Part shown: positions 27,024-34,894 of the stretch, one piece after another | How the letters are laid out: each line of letters starts with the position of its first letter | How positions within the stretch are numbered: position 1 is the stretch's first letter | Source: Lachnospiraceae bacterium | GTDB lineage: Bacteria > Bacillota > Clostridia > Lachnospirales > Lachnospiraceae | Length of the DNA: 64,000 bases | NCBI GenBank assembly: GCA_024690825.1 | Contig: JAILOK010000056.1 | Span: forward strand, 62,001-126,000 | Reading direction: 5' to 3' | Program-made: the position numbers and the translations under genes | Notes under the pieces: model-generated | What the model saw: the letters and a program-made list of their open reading frames with translations, nothing else | What the model was told of the DNA's origin: nothing | Database searches by the model: none

Positions 27024-28523
27024 ATGGCTGAATATGTGATGGCCCTTGATCAGGGTACCACCAGTTCCAGATGTATCATCTTTGATAAAAAAGGAAAGGT
27101 CGTATCATCAGCGCAGAAGGAATTTGAGCAGTATTATCCGAAGCCGGGCTGGGTTGAGCACAATCCGAAAGAGATATGGTCGTCCCAGATCTCGGTAGCC
27201 GCCGAGGCGATGGCGGTGATCGGCGCTAAAAGCGGTGATATTGCAGCCTTAGGGATAACAAACCAGCGTGAGACCACAATAGTATGGGACCGGATCACAG
27301 GGGAACCCGTATTCAATGCGATAGTCTGGCAGTGCAGGAGGACCGCGCCTATCATAGACGGCATAATAAAAGCCGGTCATTTTGATATGATCCGTGAAAA
27401 GACAGGTCTTGTCCCTGACGCCTATTTCAGCGCATCAAAGATCAGATGGATACTTGATAATGTGGAGGGTGTACGAAAGCGGGCGGAAGACGGGCAGCTC
27501 CTTTTCGGGACCGTCGATACTTGGCTTATATGGAAGCTGACCAAGGGGCAGGTTCATGCCACGGATTACACTAACGCCTCACGCACCATGCTTTATAACA
27601 TAAAGGAACTGAAGTGGGATGAAGAACTTCTGAAGCTGTTTGATATCCCGGAAAAAATGCTTCCAAAGGTATATCCTTCGGGACATATTTTCGGAACTGT
27701 AGAGGAAAGCATCCTCGGAGGACCGATCCCAATTGCCGGAGCAGCGGGAGACCAGCAGGCGGCAATGTTTGGGCAGTGCTGTTTTGAGAAGGGAGATGTC
27801 AAAAATACCTACGGTACAGGCAGCTTCATTCTCATGAACACCGGAAAGGACAGGATAAGATCGGATAACGGACTCGTGACCACGATAGCGGCAGGATGTG
27901 ACGAAAAACCCGATTATGCCCTTGAAGGAAGCGTATTTGTTGCCGGAGCGGCTGTCCAGTGGCTCAGGGACGGCATGGAGATGATAAGGACTTCTTCTCA
28001 GTCGGAAGACTGCGCAAAAGCGGTAGATGATTCGAACGGAGTCTATGTCGTTCCCGCCTTTACGGGTTTAGGCGCTCCCTACTGGAATCAGTACGCCCTT
28101 GGCAGTATCTTCGGTGTCACGAGAGGATGCAGAAAAGAGCATTTTATCCGCGCGGCTCTTGAATCCATAGCCTATCAGTCTTATGATGTATTTCATGCAA
28201 TGGAGGAGGATGCAGGGGTAACTTTAAGAGAACTTAAAGTGGACGGAGGAGTCAGCGCCAACAATTTTCTGATGCAGTTTCAGGCAGATATAAGCGGTAC
28301 CGTGGCAAGGCGTCCCGAATGCATTGAGACAACGGCTCTGGGCGCGGCATATCTTGCCGGATTGTCGACAGGTTATTTCAAAGATAAGGAAGAGATCAGA
28401 AAAAACTGGCAGGAAGGCAGAAAATTTGTGCCGGGTATGGACGAGGAAAAAAGAAACAGACTGATAAGCGGCTGGAAGAGAGCGGTCAGGGCTGCCATGT
28501 TCTGGGCAGATGATGCCGGGTGA
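27024..28523 (+). CDS. glpK: Glycerol kinase
   Basis: The FGGY kinase phosphorylates glycerol with ATP to glycerol 3-phosphate. The N-terminal [15 protein letters not shown] phosphate loop, [13 protein letters not shown], the DTWLIWKLT stretch, [13 protein letters not shown], the NTYGTGSF motif and [16 protein letters not shown] are all intact. The length of 499 residues is standard. The ORF opens at 26967; ATG 27024 with GGAGGA upstream gives the canonical [10 protein letters not shown] start. It heads a five-gene run and its stop is overlapped by an in-frame GTG of the following gene. Confidence 0.97.
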   Translation: MAEYVMALDQGTTSSRCIIFDKKGKVVSSAQKEFEQYYPKPGWVEHNPKEIWSSQISVAAEAMAVIGAKSGDIAALGITNQRETTIVWDRITGEPVFNAIVWQCRRTAPIIDGIIKAGHFDMIREKTGLVPDAYFSASKIRWILDNVEGVRKRAEDGQLLFGTVDTWLIWKLTKGQVHATDYTNASRTMLYNIKELKWDEELLKLFDIPEKMLPKVYPSGHIFGTVEESILGGPIPIAGAAGDQQAAMFGQCCFEKGDVKNTYGTGSFILMNTGKDRIRSDNGLVTTIAAGCDEKPDYALEGSVFVAGAAVQWLRDGMEMIRTSSQSEDCAKAVDDSNGVYVVPAFTGLGAPYWNQYALGSIFGVTRGCRKEHFIRAALESIAYQSYDVFHAMEEDAGVTLRELKVDGGVSANNFLMQFQADISGTVARRPECIETTALGAAYLAGLSTGYFKDKEEIRKNWQEGRKFVPGMDEEKRNRLISGWKRAVRAAMFWADDAG

Positions 28524-28537
28524 GAAAGGAGAATATT

Positions 28538-28918
28538 GTGAAGGAATCATTACGAAAAAACGGAAAGGGCATAATCCTCATGTCGGTATCGGCGTTGAGC
28601 ATTTCCATAGGCCAGCTTTTGTGGAAACTGGCGGATCTTGGAAGTATCACGGGTGAACTGGGGAGTGTTTCGGGTCTTATTACTCTGTTTTTGAGAGTGC
28701 TGCCGGGATTTATCATATATGCCGTGGGAGCTCTCGTTATGACCATTGCTTTGGGCTACGGGGAATTGTCGGTTCTGCAGCCGGTCAATTCCATGAGCTA
28801 TGTATTTGCGCTTATCCTCTCGGCCATGTTTTTGACTGAACCGATCACGGTGCTCAAGGTTGCGGGAATAATCGTCATCATCGCCGGAGTGATACTGATG
28901 GGAGGGAGCAGCAAATGA
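28538..28918 (+). CDS. EamA/SMR-like small membrane transporter, subunit 1
   Basis: A 126-residue protein with four membrane helices, related to the small multidrug resistance and EamA superfamily. The segment LSVLQPVNSMSYVFALILSA with its Pro-x-x-x-x-S and the following FLTEPITVLKVAGIIVIIAG repeat pattern are typical. The GTG at 28538 has AAAGGAG upstream and is preferred over GTG 28520, which overlaps the glpK stop. The next gene is a second protein of the same kind, overlapping by ATGA, so a heterodimeric exporter or flippase (like ArnE-ArnF or EbrA-EbrB) is likely. The substrate is unknown. Confidence 0.82.
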   Translation: MKESLRKNGKGIILMSVSALSISIGQLLWKLADLGSITGELGSVSGLITLFLRVLPGFIIYAVGALVMTIALGYGELSVLQPVNSMSYVFALILSAMFLTEPITVLKVAGIIVIIAGVILMGGSSK

Positions 28919-29247
28919 AGGTTATAATATGTGTTCTTTCGATGACCTGTATAGCTTCGTTTGCGAGCTATTTCTTAAAAAAATCATCATCAGTGGATAA
29001 TAAATTAAAGATACTGCTTTCGCCCTGGTTTTATCTGGGCGGTATTCTGTATGTGATATCAGCAGGGATAAATATCTATCTTCTGCAGCTCATACCCTAC
29101 ACGGTCGCGATGCCTGTGGGTGCTTTGACTTATGTCTGGACGATGTTCGTTTCAAACAGGCTTCTGCATGAGGCGATCACGAAAAGGAAGATCATCGGAA
29201 TGTTTGTTATCTTCTGCGGCGTGGTTTTAGTGGCATTGGGTCAGTGA
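28915..29247 (+). CDS. EamA/SMR-like small membrane transporter, subunit 2
   Basis: A 110-residue four-helix partner of the preceding protein. It has the same tail pattern, YTVAMPVGALTYVWTMFVSNRLLHEAITKRKIIGMFVIFCGVVL, with one helix Pro conserved. The N-terminus (KVIICVLSMTCIASFASYFLKKSS) lacks the Glu of classical SMR drug pumps, as does subunit 1, so drug/proton exchange is unlikely and lipid or metabolite flipping is more plausible. It starts on the ATGA overlap of subunit 1. Confidence 0.8.
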   Translation: MKVIICVLSMTCIASFASYFLKKSSSVDNKLKILLSPWFYLGGILYVISAGINIYLLQLIPYTVAMPVGALTYVWTMFVSNRLLHEAITKRKIIGMFVIFCGVVLVALGQ

Positions 29248-29249
29248 CC

Positions 29250-30584
29250 ATGGAGATACCGGCAGCTTTTCTTGAAAAGATGAAAGAAAGCCTCGACAGT
29301 GAGTACGGGGCTTTTCTTGACAGTCTGAAAAAAGAAGAGGTAAAGGCACTCAGGTTAAATACTCTGAAGGGTGTCACAGAGCTTTCAAAGGAACTGCAGG
29401 AAATGTGGCACCTTGAGAAGGTTCCCTGGGAGGAGACGGGTTTTTATTATGAAGCGGAAGGCTTGCTGACACCGGGAAAACATCCCTGTCATGATGCGGG
29501 CGCCTACTACATACAGGAAGCATCTGCCATGTATCCGGTAAATCTCCTTTCGCCGCATGAAAATGAAATGATCCTGGATATGTGCGCTTCCCCCGGAGGA
29601 AAGAGTACGCAGATCTCTTCCTATATGCGTAATACAGGCCTTCTGGTCTCAAATGAGATAATCGGATCAAGGGCGCTTGTCCTGTCCTCCAATATTGAAA
29701 GAATGGGAGTAAAAAACGCAGTGGTTACCTCCATGGAGCCTGCAGCGGTCGCAGATGCGTTTCCGTCATGCTTTGACAGGGTTTTGGTTGACGCGCCCTG
29801 TTCAGGCGAGGGCATGATGAGAAGGGGAGATGCCGCAAGGGAAAACTGGAGCATGGAAAATGTCCTCATGTGCGCGGCAAGACAAACCGATATCTTAAAT
29901 GAGGCGGCAAAATGCGTAAGACCGGGAGGAAAGCTTGTCTACTCCACCTGCACCTTTTCAAGGGAAGAGGATGAGGATAATGTGGAATTATTCCTTTCGG
30001 CCCACCCGGATTTTTCGCTCGTCGGCACGGAAAAGCTTTATCCTCATAAGATACGCGGTGAGGGACATTTTGCGGCGCTTTTTGAAAGAGACGGAAATGC
30101 GGACAGTACAGCTGCCTACAAACGTAAGAAAAATATAAAGCCGCCTTCGGGACTGAAAACCGCTCTTGAATTCCTGGAAGGATTTCTGACAGAGGAAGCA
30201 TTTTCAAAGATCGATCCCGAAAAGATCATATCATTTAAGGATGATCTTTATTATCTTCCGGACAAAATAAGCGATATAGGCCGTCTTAGGGTGATAAGGC
30301 CGGGACTGTGTCTTGGAAGCATACAGAAAAACCGCTTTGTCCCGTCTCATTCTCTTGCCATGGCGCTCGTAAGGAGCGATGTGAAAAATTCTGTCGATCT
30401 TCCCTGTGAAAGCAGCGCCGCTTTGTCATATCTTTCGGGCATGTCCGTTGATCCGGGCGCTGTCAACGCAGAAATTACGGACGGCTGGTGTCTTGTTACT
30501 ATCGGCGGTGTTTCGGCGGGTCTTGGAAAAAAGACCGGAAATATCATAAAAAATCATTATCCGAAAGGACTTCGAAGACAATGA
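29250..30584 (+). CDS. RsmF-type rRNA cytosine-C5 methyltransferase (NOL1/NOP2/Sun family)
   Basis: The enzyme methylates a cytosine in 16S rRNA with S-adenosylmethionine. The SAM site ILDMCASPGGKSTQISS, VDAPCSGEGMMRR with the first catalytic Cys, and VYSTCTFSREEDEDNVE with the second are clear. The C-terminal ~150 residues form the RsmF-like PUA/ferredoxin-type extension (FKDDLYYLP, RVIRPGLCLGSI). The first ATG is at 29250; a GTG at 29244 overlaps the previous stop and could also serve. It ends in an ATGA overlap with the ABC ATPase. Confidence 0.93.
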   Translation: MEIPAAFLEKMKESLDSEYGAFLDSLKKEEVKALRLNTLKGVTELSKELQEMWHLEKVPWEETGFYYEAEGLLTPGKHPCHDAGAYYIQEASAMYPVNLLSPHENEMILDMCASPGGKSTQISSYMRNTGLLVSNEIIGSRALVLSSNIERMGVKNAVVTSMEPAAVADAFPSCFDRVLVDAPCSGEGMMRRGDAARENWSMENVLMCAARQTDILNEAAKCVRPGGKLVYSTCTFSREEDEDNVELFLSAHPDFSLVGTEKLYPHKIRGEGHFAALFERDGNADSTAAYKRKKNIKPPSGLKTALEFLEGFLTEEAFSKIDPEKIISFKDDLYYLPDKISDIGRLRVIRPGLCLGSIQKNRFVPSHSLAMALVRSDVKNSVDLPCESSAALSYLSGMSVDPGAVNAEITDGWCLVTIGGVSAGLGKKTGNIIKNHYPKGLRRQ

Positions 30585-31162
30585 CGATATATCTTGAACA
30601 CATCTGCAAGACATTTAAGGGGGTTACGGCTCTTGATGATTTCAGTCTGTCGGTCGAGGATGACAGATGCTATGTGCTCGTGGGTCCGAAAGGGTGCGGA
30701 AAGACCACGGCGCTAAAGATATTCATGGGCCTTATAAAGCCTGATTCCGGGAAGGTGAGCAGGATGGGGGATTACAAATATCCATCCTTAAGGAGTGCCT
30801 ATGTCCCGCAGCTGAGCAGTCTTAATCCAAAAAAGAACGCCGTATGGAATGTGAAAAAAGCCCACCGGACAGCATCAAAGAAAAGAGCCGTCGAAGAACT
30901 CGGAAGGTTTTTAAGCGAGGCGGAAATGAACTGTCAGGCGGGTGAACTGCCGGAGGGAAAGCAGAGGATCATAGAGATCGTAAAGGCGCTGTTTGTTCCT
31001 GCCGATTTCATAGTTTTGGATGAACCGTTTAACGGCATGACCGAAGACGAAAAAAGGGCATCTCTTGAATATATCCTCGGACAGCGGGGCAGCAGACCGC
31101 TTCTTATCGCATCAGTACAGGAACCGGAAAACAGCCGGAATTTCATAGTAAGGCATATGTAA
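30581..31162 (+). CDS. Small ABC-type ATPase with degenerate signature motif
   Basis: A 193-residue ABC ATPase domain. Walker A (GPKGCGKTT), the Q-loop (YVPQLSS) and Walker B with catalytic Glu (FIVLDEPFNGM) are present. The signature LSGGQ is replaced by LPEGKQR, and the helical subdomain is very short, making the protein smaller than usual (~230-250). No permease gene is nearby. The ATGA overlap with the rsmF-type gene fixes the start at 30581. It may not power a transporter; regulatory or translation-associated roles are possible but unproven. Confidence 0.85.
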   Translation: MTIYLEHICKTFKGVTALDDFSLSVEDDRCYVLVGPKGCGKTTALKIFMGLIKPDSGKVSRMGDYKYPSLRSAYVPQLSSLNPKKNAVWNVKKAHRTASKKRAVEELGRFLSEAEMNCQAGELPEGKQRIIEIVKALFVPADFIVLDEPFNGMTEDEKRASLEYILGQRGSRPLLIASVQEPENSRNFIVRHM

Positions 31163-31196
31163 AAAACAGGACAGAGGGATCATCCCCCTGTCCTGT
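31161..31196 (-). terminator. Intrinsic terminator of the rubrerythrin gene
   Basis: Reading the minus strand, a 9-bp perfect stem (ACAGGACAG/CTGTCCTGT, extended by a GGG/CCC core) is followed directly by six T. The T-run overlaps the stop codon of the ABC ATPase gene on the other strand. The hairpin has no T-run in the plus direction. Confidence 0.8.
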
Positions 31197-31217
31197 CGGA
31201 TATTAAGAAGTTTCTTC

Positions 31218-31772
31218 CTAATAATTTTCCGCCTTTACCTGGAAATAACTTTGAGGGTGGTTACAGACGGGACATTCATCCGGCGCTTTAGGCCCTACAA
31301 CGATATGTCCGCAGTTTGCGCACTGCCATATCATGTCGCCGTCTCTTGAGAAAACGATGCCGTCTTCAATATTCTTCAAAAGCTTCCTGTAGCGCTCTTC
31401 ATGTTCCTTTTCGATCGCAGCGACCTGTTCAAAGATCTCCGCTATGTCATCAAAGCCTTCTTCCCTTGCGGTTTTTGCAAAGGCGGGATACATTTCCTTC
31501 CATTCATGTGCTTCACCGTCAGCGGCATCTTTCAGGTTCTGCACGGTGTCGTTTATGCCGTAAAGGATCTTGTACCAGAGTTTTGCATGTTCCTTTTCAT
31601 TGTCGGCAGTCTCCAAAAAAAGATTGCTTATCTGGACATAGCCGTCCTTTTTTGCCTTTGAAGCAAAGTAGGTGTATTTATTGCGCGCCTGTGATTCGCC
31701 GGCAAAAGCTTCCTGCAGGTTTTTTTCGGTTTGGGTCCCCTTGAGTCTGGGATTGGTTTCAAGATTTGCCAT
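31218..31772 (-). CDS. rbr: Rubrerythrin
   Basis: A non-haem diiron peroxidase that protects anaerobes from hydrogen peroxide. The N-terminal four-helix bundle carries the ligand helices [55 protein letters not shown]. The C-terminal rubredoxin domain has CANCGHIV and [11 protein letters not shown] for a single iron. The length of 184 residues is standard. The ribosome-binding site AAGGAGG lies just upstream. It has its own strong promoter and terminator, so it is monocistronic. Confidence 0.97.
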   Translation of the reverse strand: MANLETNPRLKGTQTEKNLQEAFAGESQARNKYTYFASKAKKDGYVQISNLFLETADNEKEHAKLWYKILYGINDTVQNLKDAADGEAHEWKEMYPAFAKTAREEGFDDIAEIFEQVAAIEKEHEERYRKLLKNIEDGIVFSRDGDMIWQCANCGHIVVGPKAPDECPVCNHPQSYFQVKAENY

Positions 31773-31846
31773 ATTTTAAATCCTCCTTATCCTGTGAACC
31801 GCTTTAAGCGGTCTGCCTTTAAAAACGAAAAATTATGAATAACTTT

Positions 31847-31875
31847 ATATTAGCCCAAAGATGCGGGTTTGACAA
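31847..31875 (-). promoter_or_regulatory. Sigma-A type promoter of the rubrerythrin gene
   Basis: Minus-strand TTGTCA and TAATAT are separated by exactly 17 bases. The untranslated leader that follows contains the near-palindrome ACCGCTTTAAGCGGT (31799-31813), a possible small hairpin or operator. I see no convincing PerR box. Confidence 0.7.
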
Positions 31876-31880
31876 GAATG

Positions 31881-31909
31881 GTGACAGGGTTTAAATTGAT
31901 AGGGAATAT
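31881..31909 (+). promoter_or_regulatory. Possible promoter of the DUF975 gene
   Basis: GTGACA and GAATAT are separated by 17 bases, 33 bases before the DUF975 start codon. Both hexamers are imperfect. Confidence 0.35.
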
Positions 31910-31941
31910 ATAAATTTTTAGCTGAAAAAGAGGGAAAATCG

Positions 31942-32868
31942 ATGTATATCAACAGATTGCTTTTAAAGAATAACGCAAGAAAAACATTGTCAAAGAGCTA
32001 TTGGAGCTGCGTGCTGGCAGGTCTTGTCATGGCGCTTGCAGCCGGAGACTTGGGCAGCAGTCCTTCACCCGGAAGGTACAACGTCAATGATATCATAGAA
32101 GGCGGTTTTTCCGGAGAGAGTATATACAGATATGATACAGGCGATCTCTTCGGCGGCATGTTTGGAAGTCTCAATATCCCGGCATATATGATCGGAACCT
32201 CTATCAGCATCCTTACTATCGCGATCGTCGTATCCGCGCTTTTGACGATCTTCCTGCTCCAGCCGTTGGAAGTGGGATGCCGGAAGTTTTTTATCGATGC
32301 CGGAAAGGAAGATTACAATCTGGCAGATCTGGGGGAGGCTTTTTCGGCGTCATATACAAATGTGGTGAAGATCATGTTCTTAAGACAGCTCTATATCTTT
32401 CTGTGGGCGCTGCTCTTTATCATACCCGGAATAATAAAGGCCTACGAGTACAGAATGGTGCCTTATATCCTTGCGGAGAATCCCGGGATCTCCGATCAGG
32501 AAGCATTTATGGAATCAAGGAGGATCATGACCGGATCAAAATTTGATGCCTTCATATTTGATCTGTCATTTTTGGGGTGGTTTCTGCTTGATGCCGTGAC
32601 CCTCGGCGCTGCCGGGATCTTTTTTGTCAATCCCTACTATTACAGTGCATGTGCCGGGCTGTATGAATTTCTGAAAACAAAGCCCGCATATTACAGCGGT
32701 CAATATTCCGGACAGCCCGAATACGGACAGCCCGAATACGGACAGTACGAGTATAAACAGCCTGAATATGGGCAGCCTGAATACGGACAGATCCCGGAAG
32801 CGAAAGAACCCGACAGTACGGTGCCGGCAGATGACGCGAAACCGTTTAATACGCCCTACGGGCAGTGA
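31942..32868 (+). CDS. DUF975 membrane protein with PEYGQ repeat tail
   Basis: The 308-residue protein matches the DUF975 family of Firmicutes. It opens with RLLLKNNARKTLSKSYW, then has about five membrane segments with the family stretches FLRQLYIFLWALLFIIPGI, YEYRMVPYILAENPG and SRRIMTGSKFDAFIFDLSF. Function of the family is unknown to me. The C-terminal ~70 residues are cytoplasmic and low complexity, with five tandem pentapeptides (PEYGQ, one altered to YEYKQ). The start has GAGGG upstream. Confidence 0.85.
   Translation: MYINRLLLKNNARKTLSKSYWSCVLAGLVMALAAGDLGSSPSPGRYNVNDIIEGGFSGESIYRYDTGDLFGGMFGSLNIPAYMIGTSISILTIAIVVSALLTIFLLQPLEVGCRKFFIDAGKEDYNLADLGEAFSASYTNVVKIMFLRQLYIFLWALLFIIPGIIKAYEYRMVPYILAENPGISDQEAFMESRRIMTGSKFDAFIFDLSFLGWFLLDAVTLGAAGIFFVNPYYYSACAGLYEFLKTKPAYYSGQYSGQPEYGQPEYGQYEYKQPEYGQPEYGQIPEAKEPDSTVPADDAKPFNTPYGQ
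32716..32790 (+). repeat. 15-bp tandem coding repeat (PEYGQ x5)
   Basis: Five 15-base units inside the DUF975 gene; units 1 and 2 are identical (CCCGAATACGGACAG), unit 3 is diverged, units 4 and 5 differ by synonymous changes. The array is in frame and codes for a Tyr/Gln/Pro-rich tail. Confidence 0.95.
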
Positions 32869-32969
32869 GAGACAGTTTTATGGATAAGAAATCTTAAAAC
32901 TCCCGCGGCAGGAAAGAAAATACAGACCGGGGACGGGACAAAAACCGTGAAGATGGTGAGTATTCGTAC

Positions 32970-32998
32970 TTCACATGAATCTGATTTTGTGATAAAAT
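32970..32998 (+). promoter_or_regulatory. Promoter of the SPFH gene with extended -10
   Basis: TTCACA and TAAAAT are 17 bases apart, and TG-A precedes the -10, making an extended -10. The predicted start near 33005 leaves a ~99-base leader before the ATG. Confidence 0.6.
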
Positions 32999-33004
32999 AT
33001 GCGG

Positions 33005-33103
33005 GATTGGGTGGATTTGCGCCCATGAAATGCGCCGTTAAGTGCGCAAAGGCAAGTAGACCGGGCGTTTAAGGCGCCCCACAGATTAACGGAGGAGATA
33101 AAT
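33005..33103 (+). promoter_or_regulatory. Structured 5' leader of the SPFH gene
   Basis: The leader has a small hairpin TGGG/CCCA, a hairpin TGCGC (33031) with GCGCA (33044), and GGGCG (33063) with CGCCC (33074). The GCGCAAA strand can alternatively pair with TTTGCGC at 33016-33022, so two forms are possible. GGAGGAG (33091-33097) is the ribosome-binding site. No known riboswitch class is recognised. Confidence 0.35.
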
Positions 33104-34309
33104 ATGGGATTGATCAAGGCCATTACAGGCGCTGCAGGCGGAGTGCTCGCTGATCAGTGGAAAGAGTATTTTTATTGTGAGTCCATCAATGAAGATGTGC
33201 TTGTAGTGAAGGGACAGAAGAGAGTGTCCGGACGTTCTTCGAATACGAAGGGCGAGGATAACATTATCAGCAACGGATCGGTCATAGCCGTAAACGACGG
33301 TCAGTGCATGATCATAGTTGACCAGGGAAAGGTTGCCGAGATCTGCGCGGAACCCGGCGAATTTACATATGATTCGTCTACCGAGCCTTCGATCTTTTCA
33401 GGAAACCTCGGCGAGAGCATCCTTGATACCTTCAAGGCCATAGGAAGGCGTTTTACCTTTGGCGGAGACACGGGCAAGGATCAGAGAGTTTATTATTTCA
33501 ATACAAAAGAGATCATAGGAAATAAATACGGTACTGCCAATGCGGTTCCTTTCAGGGTTGTGGATAACAACATCGGTCTTGACATAGATATCTCCATCAA
33601 GTGTTTCGGAGAGTATTCATACAGGATCGTAGATCCCATCCTTTTCTATACGAATGTCTGCGGAAATGTTGATTACCAGTACGAAAGATCCGAGATCGAT
33701 TCACAGTTAAAGACAGAGCTTTTAACCGCCCTTCAGCCTGCATTCGCAAAAATATCGGAGCAGGGGATCAGATACAGCGCGCTTCCCGGACATACAACCG
33801 AGATCGCCGATGCGTTGAATGAGGTCCTTACCAAGAGTTGGAAGGAAAAGAGAGGAATAGCTGTTGCATCCTTCGGTGTATCATCCGTAAAGGCATCCGA
33901 AGAGGATGAACAGATGATCAAGGAAGCTCAGAGGAATGCAATAAACAGAAATCCCAATATGGCTGCTGCCACACTTGTGGGAGCACAGGCTCAGGCCATG
34001 CAGGATGCCGCAAAGAATCCGAACGGTTCAATGATGGCTTTTGCCGGCATGAACATGGCCGGACAGGCCGGCGGAATGAATGCAGGCCAGCTTTTCAGCA
34101 TGGGAGCAGCACAGGCGCCTCAGCCGGCACCCGCACCCGCACCTGCACCTGCGCAGGGTGGATGGACATGCTCCTGCGGAACGGTAAATACCGGAAAGTT
34201 CTGCTCAAACTGCGGAAGTCCGAATCCGGCCGGTCCCTGGACATGCTCCTGTGGAACGGCAAATACCGGAAAATTCTGCTCAAACTGCGGAAGCCCGAAG
34301 CCGCAGTAA
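33104..34309 (+). CDS. SPFH/Band-7 'virion core protein' family with two zinc ribbons
   Basis: The 401-residue protein resembles the YdjI-type SPFH proteins. It begins with an amphipathic AITGAAGGVLADQW segment, then the SPFH core with FFYCESINEDVLVVKG-like strands, ISNGSVIAVNDGQCMIIVDQG and YYFNTKEIIGNKYGT. A Met/Gln/Ala-rich helix and an Ala-Pro linker precede two near-identical zinc ribbons, each CSCGTxNTGKFCSNCGSP. YdjI-like proteins help recruit PspA-type envelope stress factors in Bacillus; that link is only an analogy here because no PspA gene is in the window. The next gene encodes another likely stress protein. Confidence 0.88.
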   Translation: MGLIKAITGAAGGVLADQWKEYFYCESINEDVLVVKGQKRVSGRSSNTKGEDNIISNGSVIAVNDGQCMIIVDQGKVAEICAEPGEFTYDSSTEPSIFSGNLGESILDTFKAIGRRFTFGGDTGKDQRVYYFNTKEIIGNKYGTANAVPFRVVDNNIGLDIDISIKCFGEYSYRIVDPILFYTNVCGNVDYQYERSEIDSQLKTELLTALQPAFAKISEQGIRYSALPGHTTEIADALNEVLTKSWKEKRGIAVASFGVSSVKASEEDEQMIKEAQRNAINRNPNMAAATLVGAQAQAMQDAAKNPNGSMMAFAGMNMAGQAGGMNAGQLFSMGAAQAPQPAPAPAPAPAQGGWTCSCGTVNTGKFCSNCGSPNPAGPWTCSCGTANTGKFCSNCGSPKPQ

Positions 34310-34351
34310 ATCCTGCGGATCGATTTAAGAAAAAGCAAACCGGGAGATCAG

Positions 34352-34374
34352 CTGCAGGGACGGACTTCCTGCAG
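34352..34374 (+). promoter_or_regulatory. Intergenic hairpin without U-run
   Basis: CTGCAGG and CCTGCAG form a 7-bp stem with a 9-base loop between the SPFH and DUF6465 genes. The absence of a T-run argues against a terminator; it may protect or split the transcript. Confidence 0.4.
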
Positions 34375-34420
34375 TAGTCGACCGGACACAGACTACAGCT
34401 TATTTAAGGAGGATCAAAAA

Positions 34421-34879
34421 ATGGAAGATAAATCATTCACGGATAAATTCAATGAAACAGTAGATAAGGCTGCCGAAAAGGCAAAACCCTATGTAGATAA
34501 GGCTGCTGAAAAAGCAAAGCCCTATGTTGACAAGGCTGCAAAGAAAGCAAAGAGTGCAGTTGACAAAGCGGAAGAAAAGGCAAAGCCCGTTGTCGAAAAG
34601 GCAAAGAAGCAGGTTAAGCCTGTCGTAAAGGCTGCAAAGACAAAGGCAAAGGCGGTAAAAAAGGCAGTAGATAATAAGATCTTTGAACATGAGGTTATCG
34701 TTCAGTTTGGAGGAAATTCCTACTATGCCAAGGATATGAACGAAAGGGCGATCGAGGATTTTGCCTCAAAGGGCGGCAAGAAGGATGCCATCAAACAGGT
34801 TCAGCTCTATGTCAAGCCTGAGGAAAGGGCATGTTACTATGTGATCAACAATAAAGAAACCGGAAGGATAGATATTTAA
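34421..34879 (+). CDS. DUF6465-type protein with 11-residue Lys/Ala repeats
   Basis: A 152-residue protein in two parts. Residues ~10-80 are tandem 11-mers of the form AAEKAKPYVDK, drifting to KAKPVVEK and then a Lys-rich end. Eleven-residue amphipathic repeats are typical of LEA-type and lipid-binding helices. The C-terminal ~65 residues form a compact domain (HEVIVQFGGNSYYAKDM ... VQLYVKPEERACYYVIN) that I assign to DUF6465. The repeat units differ mainly at synonymous sites, implying selection on the protein. AAGGAGG lies 9 bases upstream. It may bind membranes or nucleic acid; neither is shown. Confidence 0.8.
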   Translation: MEDKSFTDKFNETVDKAAEKAKPYVDKAAEKAKPYVDKAAKKAKSAVDKAEEKAKPVVEKAKKQVKPVVKAAKTKAKAVKKAVDNKIFEHEVIVQFGGNSYYAKDMNERAIEDFASKGGKKDAIKQVQLYVKPEERACYYVINNKETGRIDI

Positions 34880-34894
34880 GGGTTTAAGAGCAGT

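Noticed and set aside
29374-29670. Overlapping minus-strand ORF in the rsmF-type gene
   Set aside because: Shadow frame without start signal or domain.
31795-31860. Rubrerythrin upstream region considered for a PerR box
   Set aside because: TTATGAATAACTTTA is too far from the TTATAAT-N-ATTATAA consensus.
32716-32790. Short regular repeat considered as a CRISPR-like array
   Set aside because: Units are contiguous 15-mers without spacers and are in frame with a protein tail; no cas genes are present.
33005-33103. SPFH leader considered as a cyclic di-GMP (GEMM) riboswitch because of a CGCAAAGGC string
   Set aside because: The receptor loop, tetraloop and flanking stems of GEMM are not present in the right order.
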